64,000 bases of DNA from Nectonema munidae (Eukaryota > Nematomorpha > Nectonematoida > Nectonematidae): NCBI GenBank assembly GCA_030549495.1, contig JAUIRK010000945.1, positions 574,001-638,000 on the forward strand, given 5' to 3'. The notes under the pieces are model-generated. The model did no database searches, was not told the DNA's origin, and saw nothing but the letters and a program-made list of their open reading frames with translations. This document shows, one piece after another, positions 11,690 through 22,836 of this stretch; position 1 is the first letter of the stretch; each line of letters begins with the position of its first letter. Made by a program: the position numbers and the translations under genes.

Positions 11690-11880
11690 ATATAAAATTA
11701 TCTAGAGTATTTTTTGAGTATCAAGCTGCTCTAACAATAAGAATCAGTACTGCATCCTGTGAGAAAAGTTTTTCGACCCTTAAAAGAGTTTTCGAGTTTT
11801 TGAACTATTTCAACGAAAAGTCAAGAAGGCAGAATGTTTGACATGTAAATTGCTTAATTACTCTTAAAATGATATATTGT
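11690..11880 (+). pseudogene. hAT transposase C-terminal remnant
   Basis: The plus strand reads ALTIRISTASCEKSFSTLKR, matching the (P)VTSASCERSFSKLKLIK core of the hAT C-terminal dimerisation domain (ZMYM/TTF-type transposases). Only this end is left. Its position about 230 bases from the left terminus implies that the rest of the transposase was deleted before or during the second insertion. It is followed by stops. Confidence 0.5.
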
Positions 11881-11915
11881 TAATAAAATGATTTTCTTCT
11901 TTCATTTTTGTTTTA

Positions 11916-13935
11916 TCACAGGTCAACACGATTTTTCTGGCGAAAGTTTTTTAGCTGATTCTAAACAAGTTTTAGTCGTAGAATTCAAATATGAATTCAG
12001 TTTTTTCCCATCACATCAGCTTTTTGAGATTTTCAAAAATTTGTGTAAATTTATTTACAAGTGAAAAAATTATCATGACAAAAAATTAACCAACAATGCA
12101 AAATGACTAATATTTAAACCGCATTTTCTTAGCTGATCTTTGATATACAACTTCTGGGTTGTCTCTCATTAAACTCTAACAATAATCTGCCATCATGTTT
12201 GAGTCCCATCGGCCCTGATAAGTTCTCCCATCGTTTTAATATCTTTATGAAAACTTTTCCTTTGTTCTTCACTAACATCTCTAAGATTTTCTGGAAACTT
12301 GTCCAAATGGCTATGCAAGTAATGAATCTTGAAGCTCATTTACATCCAAGACCCCTAAAGATGACAAGTAGCTCTTCAACAATTTCTTTATAGTTTTCAG
12401 CTTTCTTGTTTCCGAGAAAATTTTGCACGACGTTACAAAACGCAGTCCAAGCTCTTGCCTCTTCTTTAGTCATTGTTGCAAGGAAATCATTATCTTTCAT
12501 CAATCTTCTAATTTGAGGTCCATCAAATATTCCGGCTTTTTTTTTCTTCACTAAGTCCAGGAAATGCTGAACATATATAACTAAAGCATTGCCCATTGTG
12601 ATCAAGAGCTTTTACAAACTGTTTCGTCACCCCAAGTTTTATGTGTAGAGGAGGAAAAACGTTTCTATTTCTATCAAGTAGAGGTTTATTGATCATATTT
12701 TTATCTCCTGGTGTTAAACACTGTCTAAGTGGGCAATCTTTTTTCTTCCAATGTTCTTCAGTAGCTTTACTGTCCCAGTAGCATAGAAAACAAGGATATT
12801 TTGGGTATCCTCCTTGATGGCCAAGAAGAAAGTTAAACATTTTGAGAACAACACATATCAAACAACCATGAACTATCTATAAAAATCCTCCAATCTTTTG
12901 AATCATATGCCGGTAGTCCCATAGAGAGTAGTAGCCCTTTTGTATCGGTACTATAAACAAGCTGGTCATTTGAATGAAAGTACATACGCAGTTCTTTTAC
13001 ACTGTTTCGATAAAACTACACACTTGTACCACGTACTAGCATTCGTTTTCTAACAGTCTTGAAGCCGACGATTCAGCAGACTTTTTTGACAAATATAGAT
13101 CCCTAACCAGATCATTTAACTCAGAATGGGTAAATAGAGGTGGTTTTCCCCGATATGCATCATATGCTCGAAAAATATCTGTCATTTCCTCTTCAAAAGA
13201 GGAAGTTGAACTGAGATCTGTGCCATAAATATTTTGAAGTTTAATGAATTTAGGCACAGGTATTTCTTGACTGTGTGGAACTGGCCGAATGGCTGAAGGA
13301 ATACTTGGGTATTGCAAATGCTGTTTGTTTTTCTTATTAAAACCTTTTACTTTGACAAGGCAGAAATAACAGTTATCCAAGTGATTAGTGGGTTGTCTCC
13401 AAACCACGGACACATCAAACTTAGTTTAACTTTGCTTCCTTGAGACCATGACCTTAAAGTTTCTAGACAACACACTTTACGAGGAGCATAACTTTTGTCT
13501 TGGTCTCCAAGTGGTACTTTAAAGTATGCCAGATACACACTCTTATGAAAGTTTGTGATGTTGCGCCTTTGAGTCTTCAAATTAGTTTCCACAGGTATAG
13601 CAAAATATATCTCGATCATTTGAGCACTTTCCTAGCGATGTTGTGGCCATCATTAAATCATAAATTAGCAAGAATTATTAATACAATCTGTAAAAAGAAA
13701 AAACTTGTATATTTCAATATATATTTAAAAATTCATATTGAAAAAATATATATTATCATGGCTTAAATACACCATTACTTAAAACATTTAGAAGTTAAAA
13801 CTTTAAGATTTAAGAAAAAGGGTGCATCTATAGCACAAAAACGTGATGTCATAGAACAAATCTGAAATCAGATTTGGATTTAGCACCCAAATATTAGTCT
13901 AAAACAGTTCTTACTTTTTTTTTATAGACCTGTGA
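11916..13935. mobile_element. Putative second element inside the hAT
   Basis: TCACAGGTC (11916-11924) is repeated in perfect inverted orientation as GACCTGTGA (13927-13935), bracketing exactly the segment that carries the minus-strand gene. Beyond these nine bases the two ends do not match well, and I found no convincing target duplication, so the limits are tentative. Confidence 0.35.
12150..13619 (-). pseudogene. Broken gene of a recurrent, unnamed element protein
   Basis: Successive minus-strand frames give YFKVPLGDQDKSYAPRKVCC, then CYFCLVKVKGFNKKNKQHLQ, GGYPKYPCFLCYWDSKATEE, VFPPLHIKLGVTKQFVKALD, FPGLSEEKK and FLGNKKAENYKEIVEELL, then HSHLDKFPENLRDVSEEQ. I recognise this order from proteins that recur in high copy in arthropod and other invertebrate genomes; CYFC and CFLCYWDSKA hold paired cysteines that may bind zinc. 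Several frameshifts and stops break it. I cannot name the superfamily or show a catalytic triad, so calling it a transposase is an inference from its context. Confidence 0.55.
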
Positions 13936-14689
13936 ATAGTTAATTATACTCCTCAATCCTCATCACCTTACTTTTATGAGCTTCTTTGGCTCTTGTTTCC
14001 GATGTTGATCGAATTTGCGAGGAAATTTTATAGTGTTTATTTCCATTATGTATACTTTCAACCCCTTTGAGACCCCCCCCCCCCCCCATTTTGGTTAGCG
14101 CGTGCTCTGAAACAAACTCACAAAAACTGTGATAACCATCTTAACTTTAATGCCAGCATATAGCCTTACTGCTGAAAGTGCTTTGATATCTCCAACCAAC
14201 TAAACAACCAACCAACGATGATTGTTTTCATATTTAATAAAAATAGTAATCTTCTAAAATGTTGGAATTTTGTAAAATTATTATATGTATTTAATCGTTA
14301 TACACGGTAGTATTATTAGTCTTTGTGTGGCCCACTTTTTTTTTTAGTTTTTACTTTTTTTTTCATAATAACTTTTAACTTTGTGAAATATTTTGATTAT
14401 TATTTAACAACAAACATGTGTACTCTAATAAATTTCTTTCTTAAATTAAATTTCTTAACCAAAGTTTTGTACCTTTACAATTCCAATGCCGATTATTAAA
14501 AAAATATGCGTTTCTGATTTTAATTTGAAACATTAGTTTGAAGGAGAAGAAAGAATTTATTTTACAAAATAGACCTAAAATAATAAGTATTTGCAGGATA
14601 AATAATAAGGCCAGGAAGCCGCTTTCATGATTCACCTTTGTAATATATGTGTAAAAAAAATTTTTTATAAAATTTTTGAAAAAACATTG

Positions 14690-15035
14690 GTTGGATGGAT
14701 ATCAAAGCACTTTCATCTATAAGGCTAGATGCTCGCATTGTGCTTTAGATGGTTAATCACAGATTTAAAAAAAAGCTGCGCCAATAAAGATAATATGTTT
14801 ATTGAAACAAGAAGACAGAAAGAATGCGTAATTGAGATTAGCGCGAATATATATAGTGGTGTGTGTGTCCTTCTGTGGTAATCAAGGAAATGGTTCCTGT
14901 GAGGCAGCAATCAGGCTGTATATGGAGACAAGCTTGGACACAGAGAATAGAGAATGAGCAACATTGGATCGAGATGTAGATACAAGAGCCTGCTGGCGCT
15001 GAGAGCTACACCCTAACCACCATTGAGGCTCAATT
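14690..15035 (-). repeat. SINE family A copy carrying an insertion
   Basis: On the minus strand the head TGAGCCTCAATGGTGGTTAGGG (15033 downward) and the tail CTGTGATTAACCATCTAAAGC ... GCTTTGATATCC (to about 14690) are typical of the family. The internal B-box part is replaced by about 210 bases of foreign sequence (see 14777-14984). Confidence 0.65.
14777..14984 (-). mobile_element. Possible solo LTR inside a SINE
   Basis: On the minus strand a 208-base segment begins TGTATCTACATC and ends TTATTGGCGCA (TG...CA), includes TATATATA and AATAAA in the order expected of an LTR, and is flanked by GCTCT and GCTTT, a near 5-bp duplication. There is no coding part. The call rests on these features only; no sister LTR is in the window. 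Confidence 0.33.
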
Positions 15036-15209
15036 TGAAACATTAAAAATTTTAAATCTTTGAAAAAATAGAAAAGGCTTTGGATTTAATCTATTAAAAA
15101 ACAACACTTATAGATAGAGATTTATATATAATATAAAGTGACATAAATTTAAATACAAAGATATAGGAATTAAATTTTGAAATTATTATTACTAAACATT
15201 TTTCTTATA

Positions 15210-15246
15210 GCCTCAATGGTTGTCAGTGTGTACTTTACTGCGCAAA
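15210..15246 (+). repeat. SINE family A 5' fragment
   Basis: AGCCTCAATGGTTGTCAGTG followed by TGTACTTTACTGCGC matches the first 35-40 bases of the family; the rest of the copy is missing. Confidence 0.5.
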
Positions 15247-15899
15247 GTAAGGTTTTAGCCATTTAAATTAAAATGGCCATTTTAGAGGTAGGTTTCCAGC
15301 TGGAGCTGATATGCTTGCAACTCTGCAGGAATTTAGTCTTCAAAGTGTGAGTTTAGTCTTTGTGGGTCTTTCTGAAAGAGAAAAGAAAAATTTGGAAGAT
15401 TTTCAAGGCTGTAGACACTAGACTGTTTTGTAGAATGTATGGGTTAGTAATGATATTAGCTTATTGTTATTAGATATTTGGAGGAGGATTGAGTGTTTGG
15501 TTTGCAGAGAGTATTGGTTCGATTGTGATTATGAGAAGAGAGAGATGTTTAATGAGTAATGGGTGTTGTAGAAGATCATGTAGAGAGGATGGAATATCTT
15601 TAAAAAAGTAGCGGCTTTCTTCAAGGAGTTGGTGTCGATGAGAATGAAATATTGGACAATAAAGGAGAATGTGTATAGGTGTTTCAATGTACGCACAGCT
15701 GAAACGACAGAAAGGGTTTGAGTGAAGTTTGAATTTGAAGAAGTATGCATTACAAGGGCAATGGGATGAGAGCCAGCGAATGATGTTCCGAGGGAGTGAG
15801 TGAAAGTGTTTGTCTAAAATGAATTGTGATAATGGCGCAGATGTCGGAAGTGATGTGATGGTTGCGTCAATAGATTGTTGCCACTGCAGTAGTGTAGAG

Positions 15900-16505
15900 T
15901 TAGTTGTTGTGTTTGTAAATGTTGAGATGGGTAGAGAAAATAGGGGTAGGATCTGTGAATCGGAGATTTTGGATTCTGCAACGTAATCGACAAGGTAGTT
16001 TTCGAAACAGCTGGAATGAGCTGGGCACCAGACGATTTTTTAATTCAAAGTGATTAGATAGGGGAATAAGTTTGCTTGCTAAACTAAAAGTTGAGTGTGA
16101 GGTTTTGTTTTCAAGTTTTAGGTCATTTATTAAATTTTGCGAGTCTGTGAAAAAAGTGATATATTTGAAGGAGGTAGAAAAGGAAGTTAGATAATTAAGG
16201 AGTATGTTGCAGGATAGTAATACTGCGTGAATTTCTGTTTCGTGTGCAGTGATTTCTGGATCTAGGTTTCTGTGTTGGATAAGGAATGGGTTTTTTGTGT
16301 TTTGTAGGAAGAATGCGCATGCAGCTGAAGAGCGGTGTTGTGATTTGGAACTGTCAGTGAAAATTGAAAGTGAGCTGATAGTATTTGTTTTACTTTGGTG
16401 AGCTATAGAGTTTAGGGCAAGATATCTATTGTGACAGATGTTAGTGGTGTAAGGAGGAGATGAAGAAGGGTGGATGAGCTCGATTGGGTGATTTAATGGT
16501 AGCAC
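15900..16505 (-). pseudogene. LINE RNase H domain (201-codon open frame)
   Basis: The longest open part of the LINE. It reads SLSIFTDSSKS (first catalytic Asp), then AHETEIHAVLLSC (catalytic Glu) and FFTDSQNLINDL (second Asp), the usual spacing of type I RNase H. It is followed, in another frame, by CRFSCAYIETPIHILLYC, the cysteine-histidine motif common at the end of LINE ORF2. The RT lies on the far side of the hAT insertion. Confidence 0.7.
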
Positions 16506-16718
16506 TTGATAAGATATTTTGTTAGGAGCAAACTGAATTAATAAGGAATTGTAGTACTGCAGTGATTGGGATGTTTGGCTTGTGTATATGTTGGTGAAAG
16601 GATGTGGTGGGGGTGTAGAGCAGAAAGTTATTAGATCATTTTTGAGGAGCCTTTTCTTTAGATTGAGATGGAGTTGTGCGTGTTAGTGAATAATTCAAGT
16701 TTTGTAGTTGGTGTAGTG

Positions 16719-18606
16719 CAGGGGTGGGGAACCTGCGACCTTAAGGCCGCATGCGGCCTTCCGGGCCATTAAATTGCCTTGAATAGTTTTTAAGTCTGAA
16801 ATCATTATACACCTGAAACTTATAATATACACCACACACATAGACGAAAGGAATATTAATTGTGTTCAGTGATGTCTCTCTCAGAAATTGAAAGCATTTT
16901 TCTCTGAACCCAATGAATTTTAACTTAACCGGTTTTCTCCCAGTGTATTCATATGAGGACACAAAATAGATTGTCTTTAATTTATGATAATTTTTTGTAA
17001 CAGTGACAACAAATTTGAAAGAAGAAAATAGGATCTTTAATGAAGAATGGGACTGCAATATTTTTTAGTGAATAGGGGTGGCAAAATGTCTTGCTTGCTG
17101 TGTGATACCACAATTGTAACGGTTAAGAAATTCAATGCACAGCAACATTACGCTCTTCATAGAGACAATAAATATGCCAAATTAGAGGGTGAGTCTCGAA
17201 AGCTAGCATTGAAGAAACTGAAAGATGGAAAGCAAAAGCAAAGACAATAGTTCCATTCTGTGCTACATCAAGGGAATGCTGAGACAGAAGCCAGCTATAA
17301 AGTTGCATATTTGCTTGGAAAAAAGGGTAAACCATTCACCGATGCATAACTCATGAAGGAATATTTTAAAAGTGGTAAGATGTGTAGATCCAAATAAAGT
17401 TAACAAATATAAAGAGGTGCCTCTAAAAAGAATGACTAATACAGATCGACAGTATAAATTGGCTTGTAATCTAACAGAACAACTCAAAAATGTAATCCAG
17501 AAGGAAAATGTGTATTACTCAGTAGCCTTGGATGAATCGACAGATTCCACAGATTCAGCACAAGTATTGTATTAAGAATGAAGGATTTATTGCGCATCTT
17601 AAAAGAGAAACCAAAGATCCAAATGAACTGATTTCTTTTCATTGTATTTTACATCAACAAAATCTCTGTGCAAAATCTGTCATTTTAAATGATACTTTGC
17701 AAAAGGTTATAAGTATTGTTAACTATATTCGAGCAAATGCCACGAAACATGGTCAATTTTGAAACATGCGGATGATGGATGACAAAGTAATTAGTGTAGA
17801 TTTGCCCTACCACTCAAAAGTACGCTGGTTGTCACAAGGGAAAGTATTGGTCAAAATTTTGTCTTTACGAAGGCAAATAATTGACTTTTTGAAAGAAAGT
17901 AACAAACATTGTGAATTATCAGATCCAAATTTTTACAGAGATGTAGCTTTTTAAAATCAAAACTTTCAGAAGAACACATTCCCCAGTTTACGAAGGTAAT
18001 GAGTGAAAATGAAGATATCTATGAATCTTTTAAAGAATACGGTCAATCTCTGTTTGACAACAGGGAAGATCCTATTGAAATTTGGAAAAAGGGGGTAGAA
18101 TACCCTCGTCTTCATGAACACGCACACCGACTGATTTCCTGCTTTTCTACAACATACTGTTGTGAATCCACATTCTCGTACTTGACGCAAATAAAGAATT
18201 CGCTGAGAACACAGTTGACAGATGAGCATTTGGAGGACCAATCAAAACTAAGAACCACTATGTTGGAGATCAAAATGCTTTCTCAAAAGAAGCAAACTCA
18301 CAGAAGTCATTAATTTGTATAAAAAGGACCTACTTACCTAAATGAAATATTTGAAAACTTCATATTCTCGATGTTTATACGTCTGTCTTTTTTTATAAGA
18401 ATATTATTAATTAATACTTGTATAAAATAAAATCCAAATTTTAATAATCTAATAAAAGAACTTGTATAAGTTCTATTATATTATTATTATTATTAAATGT
18501 TGTACGAGGGGATGAAATAACTGAAAAAAATAGTAATTTGTTCAGTGCGGCCTCTATGAATGAATTGTAAGGTGGCCTTCATGCACCAAAAGGTTCCCCA
18601 CCTCTG
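16719..18606 (+). mobile_element. hAT transposon (GTF2IRD2/ZBED type), 1,888 bp
   Basis: The left end CAGGGGTGGGGAACCTGCG and the complement of the right end, CAGAGGTGGGGAACCTTTTG, are near-perfect inverted repeats, followed inside by GGCCGCA/GGCCTTC-rich parts as in many hAT families. Flanks GTGTAGTG and ATGTAATG (6 of 8 identical) are a decayed target duplication. It lies between the RT and RNase H parts of the LINE in 15290-21345, so it is younger than the LINE. Confidence 0.8.
17047..18312 (+). pseudogene. hAT transposase, internally deleted
   Basis: The N-terminus has a zinc finger CLLCDTTIVTVKKFNAQQHY ... ALH (BED/SPIN-like C2H2 pattern). EGFIAHLKRETKDPNELISF and the HCILHQQNLCAK stretch follow, then VDLPYHSKVRWLSQGKVL. 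The C-terminus CCESTFSYLTQIKNSLRTQL is the hAT dimerisation core. Compared with GTF2IRD2/ZBED-type transposases, one segment before EGFIAHLK and another after FYRDVAF are missing, and several frameshifts and stops are present, so it cannot encode an active transposase. Confidence 0.7.
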
Positions 18607-18949
18607 ATGTAATGTGATAGTCATTGGTGATAGAAAGGAGACACAGGCGATGAATTTTATTAAGATGAGTAAGGGATGACTGATGTTTCAACTCTGAGCC
18701 CCATGAAAGAATTCCATATTTGAGGACAGGGAAAATGAGACTTTTATAAATGAACTTTGTGATTTTTGGAGAAAGTCTCCATTTGTAAGAAATTGCGTTT
18801 TTAAGAGAGAAAAGAGTTTTGACTCATTTTTGTGAGGTGCTTTTGAAATGAGTAGAGAATTTTAAGTTGGGTTGGAAAGTGAGCCCAAGATATTTTACTT
18901 GGTTCTGTGGATCTAATTTGTTTGTTGTGTTAAGTTGCAAGGGTAAAGA

Positions 18950-20031
18950 TTTAATTCTTTTGCGTGTGAAATGAAATAAGTAGCATTTATTAGGGTTAAA
19001 GGAAATTTTGTATTGTTGCGCTTTGAATTGGATTTGTTTTAGTAGGGAAAGGGATTGTTTGAGGTTTTCCTTTTGCTCAGAACTAGAAAATGAGAAAAGA
19101 AGGTCGTCGGAATATCCCTGAGAAAAGTCAGAGTTGTTGTTGATAAAAGCTAGAAGGGGGTTGATGAGTACTAACCAAAGTAAATCGGATAAGCTGCCAC
19201 CTTGAGGAGTAGAGGGAGAGAGCTCGCGAAGTTGTTGTTTTGAATTTGAAATAGAATGCGATGGCTAAGGTAATTGTTGTGTATGAACTTTATCATGTAT
19301 GAGGGGTAGGTGTTATCTATGAGGTTGTTAGTGATAGCTTGGTTCCGGGCAGTGTTACAAGCATTCGGGATATCTAGGAATAAAGTTGAGGCTATTTTAT
19401 GGTTTGTTAGCGTGAGGCGAGAAAGTGCTAATTCAGAGTTTTTGTTGGGAAGATAGGCAAATTGGTTTGGGTGAATGAGGCGATCTTCCTGATTTCTTCC
19501 TGAAATTCTTCCTGAGAATTTTCTTTAAAATTTTGCCTATTGTCGGTAAAAGAGATACGGGGCGCCAATCGTTTATGTTATTGGGATTTCAATTGAAAAA
19601 TTTCGGATCAAGTTTCATTTGCTAATCTTCCAGATATTGGGAAAGTAGCTTAGTCGTAAGCATGTGTTAAATAGTTGAAGTATGTGGGGATAGATAATAT
19701 GGTTTGCTTTGCGAACGTGTTTCAGGGATATGTGGTCGTAGCTGCATGCTGATTTGGGTTTAAAGGAGTTTACGGCGTTGTTGATTCCTGTAATGGTGAT
19801 TCGTGAAAAATCAAAGGTGTTGGAATTACGTAAGTATGATTGAGTTTTCAGTCTTATGATAGATGAGGATTTTTTATTGGTGATTTTATGAATGTGCTTC
19901 AGGGGTTGGACGGGGTTTGATTGGTAAATTTTTTCCAGACTTGTTTTTTTATTTTTATTGATTTCTTTTTTGTATGAGTTTTTCAGCTGGAGGTGATGTT
20001 GAATGTTATCATGGGTGTTTATTTTTCTCAT
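18950..20031 (-). pseudogene. LINE reverse transcriptase
   Basis: The N-terminal part (19615-20031, open) reads NAVNSFKPKSACSYDHISLK and PHILQLFNTCLRLSYFPNIW, typical of LINE RTs. Downstream come DWRPVSLLPTIGKI (about 19540-19580), motif A TLFLDIPNACNTA (about 19347-19385), motif B TPQGGSLSDLLW (about 19175-19213) and motif C GYSDDLLF (about 19095-19118) with the catalytic SDD (usually ADD). The pieces are in different frames. Confidence 0.7.
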
Positions 20032-20349
20032 AAGTTTTGATGAACGTTTGAGTTGGTGTTTTAGGTTGTTCAGGTTGGAGTTTCAGAAATAGGCGTTTTT
20101 GCGTTTACGAAATGGGTTGTTAGGAGTGGAAGAGAGAATAGAAGTTGAAATTGTTTTGTTAAGGAATAAAGCTGATTTCTCTAGTTCTGATGTTGTATTG
20201 GTTTTCATTTCGGTATTGTAGATTGTAGGGTATTTAGGAAAGCTGTCCAGAAAATGTGTTTGCCAATGGGGTGGTTGTGTTGGATCTTTTTGTGTACATT
20301 AAGATTGGCTTGGAAAGATATAAACGAGTGGTCTGAAGCTGAGGGTGTG

Positions 20350-20940
20350 TCACAGATCTTCCATTTTTTTTATGATTTTAATGGTTTCATTTGAGATGAT
20401 GGTAATGTCATTGTGGGATTGATATATTTTGTCTAGGTATTTTCGTAGAAAAGTTGGAGATGTGTTAGAATCAGCTATAGTGAGGTTATGGGCAGAAAGG
20501 AAATTGAGGGTTTGCAAACCACGAAAATTTTGTTTTGTATCCCATAAATATGAGCGTGCATTTAGATCTGTAGAAATAATGAGGAAAAAACTTTCGTTAA
20601 TGTGGTTTTTTATTTGGGTCAAAGCGATCAGGAATGGAATGTAAAGAAGAGGGTTGGGAGTAAAGAGAACAGAAGATTAGTGGAGTGGATAAGAGTGAAG
20701 AGAGTTAGAAAATTGGTATAATGGTGTATTGAGAATGGACGTTTTTATTATGATGCAAGCGCAGTAATCGTCTAAAGGGGGCATGCGTATGAGTTTTTAT
20801 TGGATAAGCAGGTGAGGCATGTGTGTGTAGGGCTCGTTGATGGATATTACATCGTATTGTTGAGAAAGAATTATATTAAAATAAGGTTATCCCATGCGGT
20901 TTTTGAGTGATTTAAATTGATGAGCAGGAAATTTAACATG
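20350..20940 (-). pseudogene. LINE APE-type endonuclease
   Basis: The start reads LLINLNHSKTAWDNL, then QYDVISINEPYTHM with the catalytic Glu in NEPY, a form typical of R1/LOA-like elements. The 3' part (20350-20622, open) reads FLIISTDLNARSYLWDT, where the usual GDFNAHH appears as TDLNARS. Frameshifts lie between the parts. Confidence 0.65.
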
Positions 20941-21029
20941 TGTAATTATCTATAGTTTGTTGCGCTAGAATTGAGTTGCTGTGATTGATATAAAATCTGC
21001 ATGTTTTAGATGTTGCGATATGTGGTAGT

Positions 21030-21330
21030 TTGCAATTGACACATGTGGTCTTGGTTGAGTCCTTTGAGAGTGTACAAGATGTTAGCGTTTGTCCTTGGTT
21101 GCCGCAGTGAGCGCAGTTTGGGGATGAGGCATTACACTTTTTGTTTCAAGTGACGATATTTGAGGCCATTTTCGCATTGTTTTGTTCTGGGTTTAAAAAG
21201 ATTTAGGATTAACAAGTTATATCCTAGGAATACTTTTGGATGATAACGGAGATATTGAAATAGTTCAGGGTTGTTTGACTCAATTAGTACAGTGTAGGAG
21301 AAAGTTCCTGCCTTGCCTATCTGCTAAATA
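21030..21330 (-). pseudogene. LINE ORF1 (gag-like, zinc knuckles), 3' part
   Basis: The minus strand reads FSYTVLIESNNPELFQYLRY then a CCHC-like run: QCENGLKYRHLKQKC (second Cys replaced by Gly), CAHCGNQGQTLTSC (His replaced by Gln) and TCVNC, the beginning of a further knuckle. The order CX2CX4HX4C is still clear. The LINE 5' end lies near or beyond 21345. Confidence 0.6.
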
Positions 21331-21345
21331 AGTAGAGGATAGTGG

Positions 21346-21474
21346 CGACCGCCCCCACCAATGTGTTTGCGAAAATGAGATTCTCGTTTTTTCAAATCGA
21401 AAATATGGATTATAAATTTCAAATTGTGTTAGACATTCCTAAAGCGGTTTATACAAACCTTTGGAAGATATAAT
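21346..21474. other. Flank between the LINE and a SINE
   Basis: A short AT-rich spacer. It starts near a CG-bearing patch (GTGGCGACCGCCCCCACC, about 21343-21360) that may still belong to the 5' end of the LINE. Confidence 0.3.
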
Positions 21475-21652
21475 AAGGGGCGTGAGTAGGGTTGGTTGGA
21501 TGCTGGATTCGTTAACTCAAGGTCTTGGGTTCGATCCTGCATCTCAATGAAATTTCCATCTCTAATTTTAATAATCTTGATCTATACAAAAATATGTATT
21601 TTCTTTTTAAATGATCCTGTTAATGTTTTGAATAAAGTTCTTCTTCTTCTTC
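21475..21652 (+). repeat. tRNA-derived SINE (family B) with (CTT)n tail
   Basis: The G+C-richer head ends with a near-canonical pol III B box, GGGTTCGATCCTGC (21524-21537), and GTAGGGTTGGTTGG upstream could serve as an A box. A body of about 100 bases leads to AATAAAGTTCTTCTTCTTCTTC. The tail type is the same as that of the LINE 3' end at 51475-51500, consistent with mobilisation by that LINE family. Confidence 0.55.
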
Positions 21653-22836
21653 AAATGATATCTTTTACAATATAACTGTTTTTTCTAAACAAAATATTAA
21701 AATTAAGAATAACGATTTGGTTATTTGAATTTTAAATATGAAGGTTTGTGAGATAAAACTATCTTAATGTTATACATCATAAACACATCAATAATTTATT
21801 ATTAATTACAAAATTTTAAAGAGTAATAATAGTGACTCAATAACTTTCAGATGATAAATAAGTTTATACATTCTTATTCTCGCACAAATCTATTGAAATT
21901 TTCTAAAAAGAAATATTGCAAAAAAAAGGGGTACAAAAGTGTATATCAGGTCAAAGGCATGATGTGTTAATCTTTTTTGCGATGTTTGTATATTGCTCTT
22001 TAGCGTTCAGTTTGGATCTTTTTTTAGTACACGTAAACTTCTTTTACAAACAAGCTTTGAGTTTTGGAATGAATTTTGGTAAAATAAAAAATTTATTGTT
22101 TTAAGAATTCTCCTCACACATGTGTTCATAACATTCTCATTCCTTCTTCATTGCTTTGCTACACTATCCATCATTATTCATCCTCTCTTTGGCTTTTTAG
22201 TTTTTTTCGACTCTATCTTCTCCCACTTTTTGCCATTTCTTATTTTGGAAATCAACTTTCTTTTGCCTTCTCTTTGCTTCTTCTTCTCAGCTTGCAAGCA
22301 ACTGTTTTCTGTTTTTTGGAATATATTTTTTTTAATAAATAAGTGTTCACTTTGACCTTTTTTTGATGTAAGTTATAAAACTTTTATAAGGAATTTGGTT
22401 CTTGAACATAAAGGCGATCCAAGCTGCTTTATAGTCAATTGTGGTTTTGAAAGTTGTGGGAATTCTTTCTGTTGTTACAATAATTTTCGAAAATACTGTA
22501 ATCGCAACACATTTTATTGCCTATAATAACGCAGAAGACTGTTTTTGCCATGTATTTGAAGTTCCCTCTTTAATTCATTCTCCCAAGAAATCATATAACA
22601 GCGAAGCTCTTGTATCCGAATTTATTATTTTGACTGAAAATTTATTTGAATATTTTGGAGTTTGAAAAGTTTAGTTCAAGCTCTATTACATGCCAAGAAG
22701 GAAAGGTAGAGAACTTCTATTCTGAACAATTTTTGAATATACGGATAATTAAAACGAATAATTGATAAGAATTATAAAGATAAGGATAATAATTGATTGA
22801 GTAAAGCAAATAATATATATCCATATATGTCCATAT
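21653..22836. other. AT-rich stretch, no supported gene
   Basis: Open frames at 22122-22355 and 22441-22665 have low-complexity, F/L-rich or otherwise unrecognised translations and no splice or promoter context. I see no element ends. Confidence 0.4.

Larger units (their letters stand above)
11459..14109. mobile_element. hAT transposon, 2,651 bp, with perfect 8-bp TSD
   Basis: The terminal inverted repeats are CAGGGCCCGCGAACC at the left and, as complement, CAGAGCACGCGCTAACC at the right. AAACAAAC is present immediately on both sides (11451-11458 and 14110-14117). CAG.G ends and 8-bp duplications are hallmarks of hAT elements. The C-rich subterminal runs (around 11518 and 14073) resemble the GGGGGGCT/AGCCCCCC termini of some hAT families. 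Inside are the C-terminal remnant of a hAT transposase on the plus strand and an unrelated minus-strand gene, which probably arrived as a second insertion. Confidence 0.8.
11369..14205 (+). repeat. tRNA-derived SINE (family A), split by a hAT insertion
   Basis: The head (11369-11458) starts GAGCCTCAATCGTTGTTAGGG and ends in AAGGCTC, which pairs with GAGCCTC like a tRNA acceptor stem; GGTTTGATCTC is a decayed B box. The tail resumes at 14110 with ACTGTGATAACCATC and ends near GCTTTGATATCTCCAACCAAC. Removing 11459-14109 and one AAACAAAC rebuilds the same order as the uninterrupted copy at 34149-34300, so the interruption is a clean later insertion. Confidence 0.75.
15290..21345 (-). mobile_element. 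LOA/R1-like LINE, minus strand, split by a hAT
   Basis: About 4.2 kb of LINE sequence remains when the inserted hAT (16719-18606) is left out. In transcription order (right to left) it has an ORF1 with zinc knuckles (about 21030-21330), an APE endonuclease (about 20350-20940), a reverse transcriptase (about 18950-20031), an RNase H (15900-16505) and a C-terminal zinc-like motif (about 15640-15720). An RNase H after the RT and the QGGSLSDLLW-type motif B suit the I/LOA/R1 groups. Many stops and frameshifts show that it is dead. The 3' end is uncertain, somewhere in 15260-15480. Confidence 0.75.

Noticed and set aside
14073-14087. Run of about 15 C as a possible functional signal
   Set aside because: It lies in the C-rich subterminal part of the hAT element and its length is unreliable in most sequencing data.
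22122-22355. Phenylalanine/leucine-rich frames resembling membrane proteins
   Set aside because: TTT/CTT-rich AT sequence yields such translations by chance; two overlapping frames show the same bias and there is no start context.
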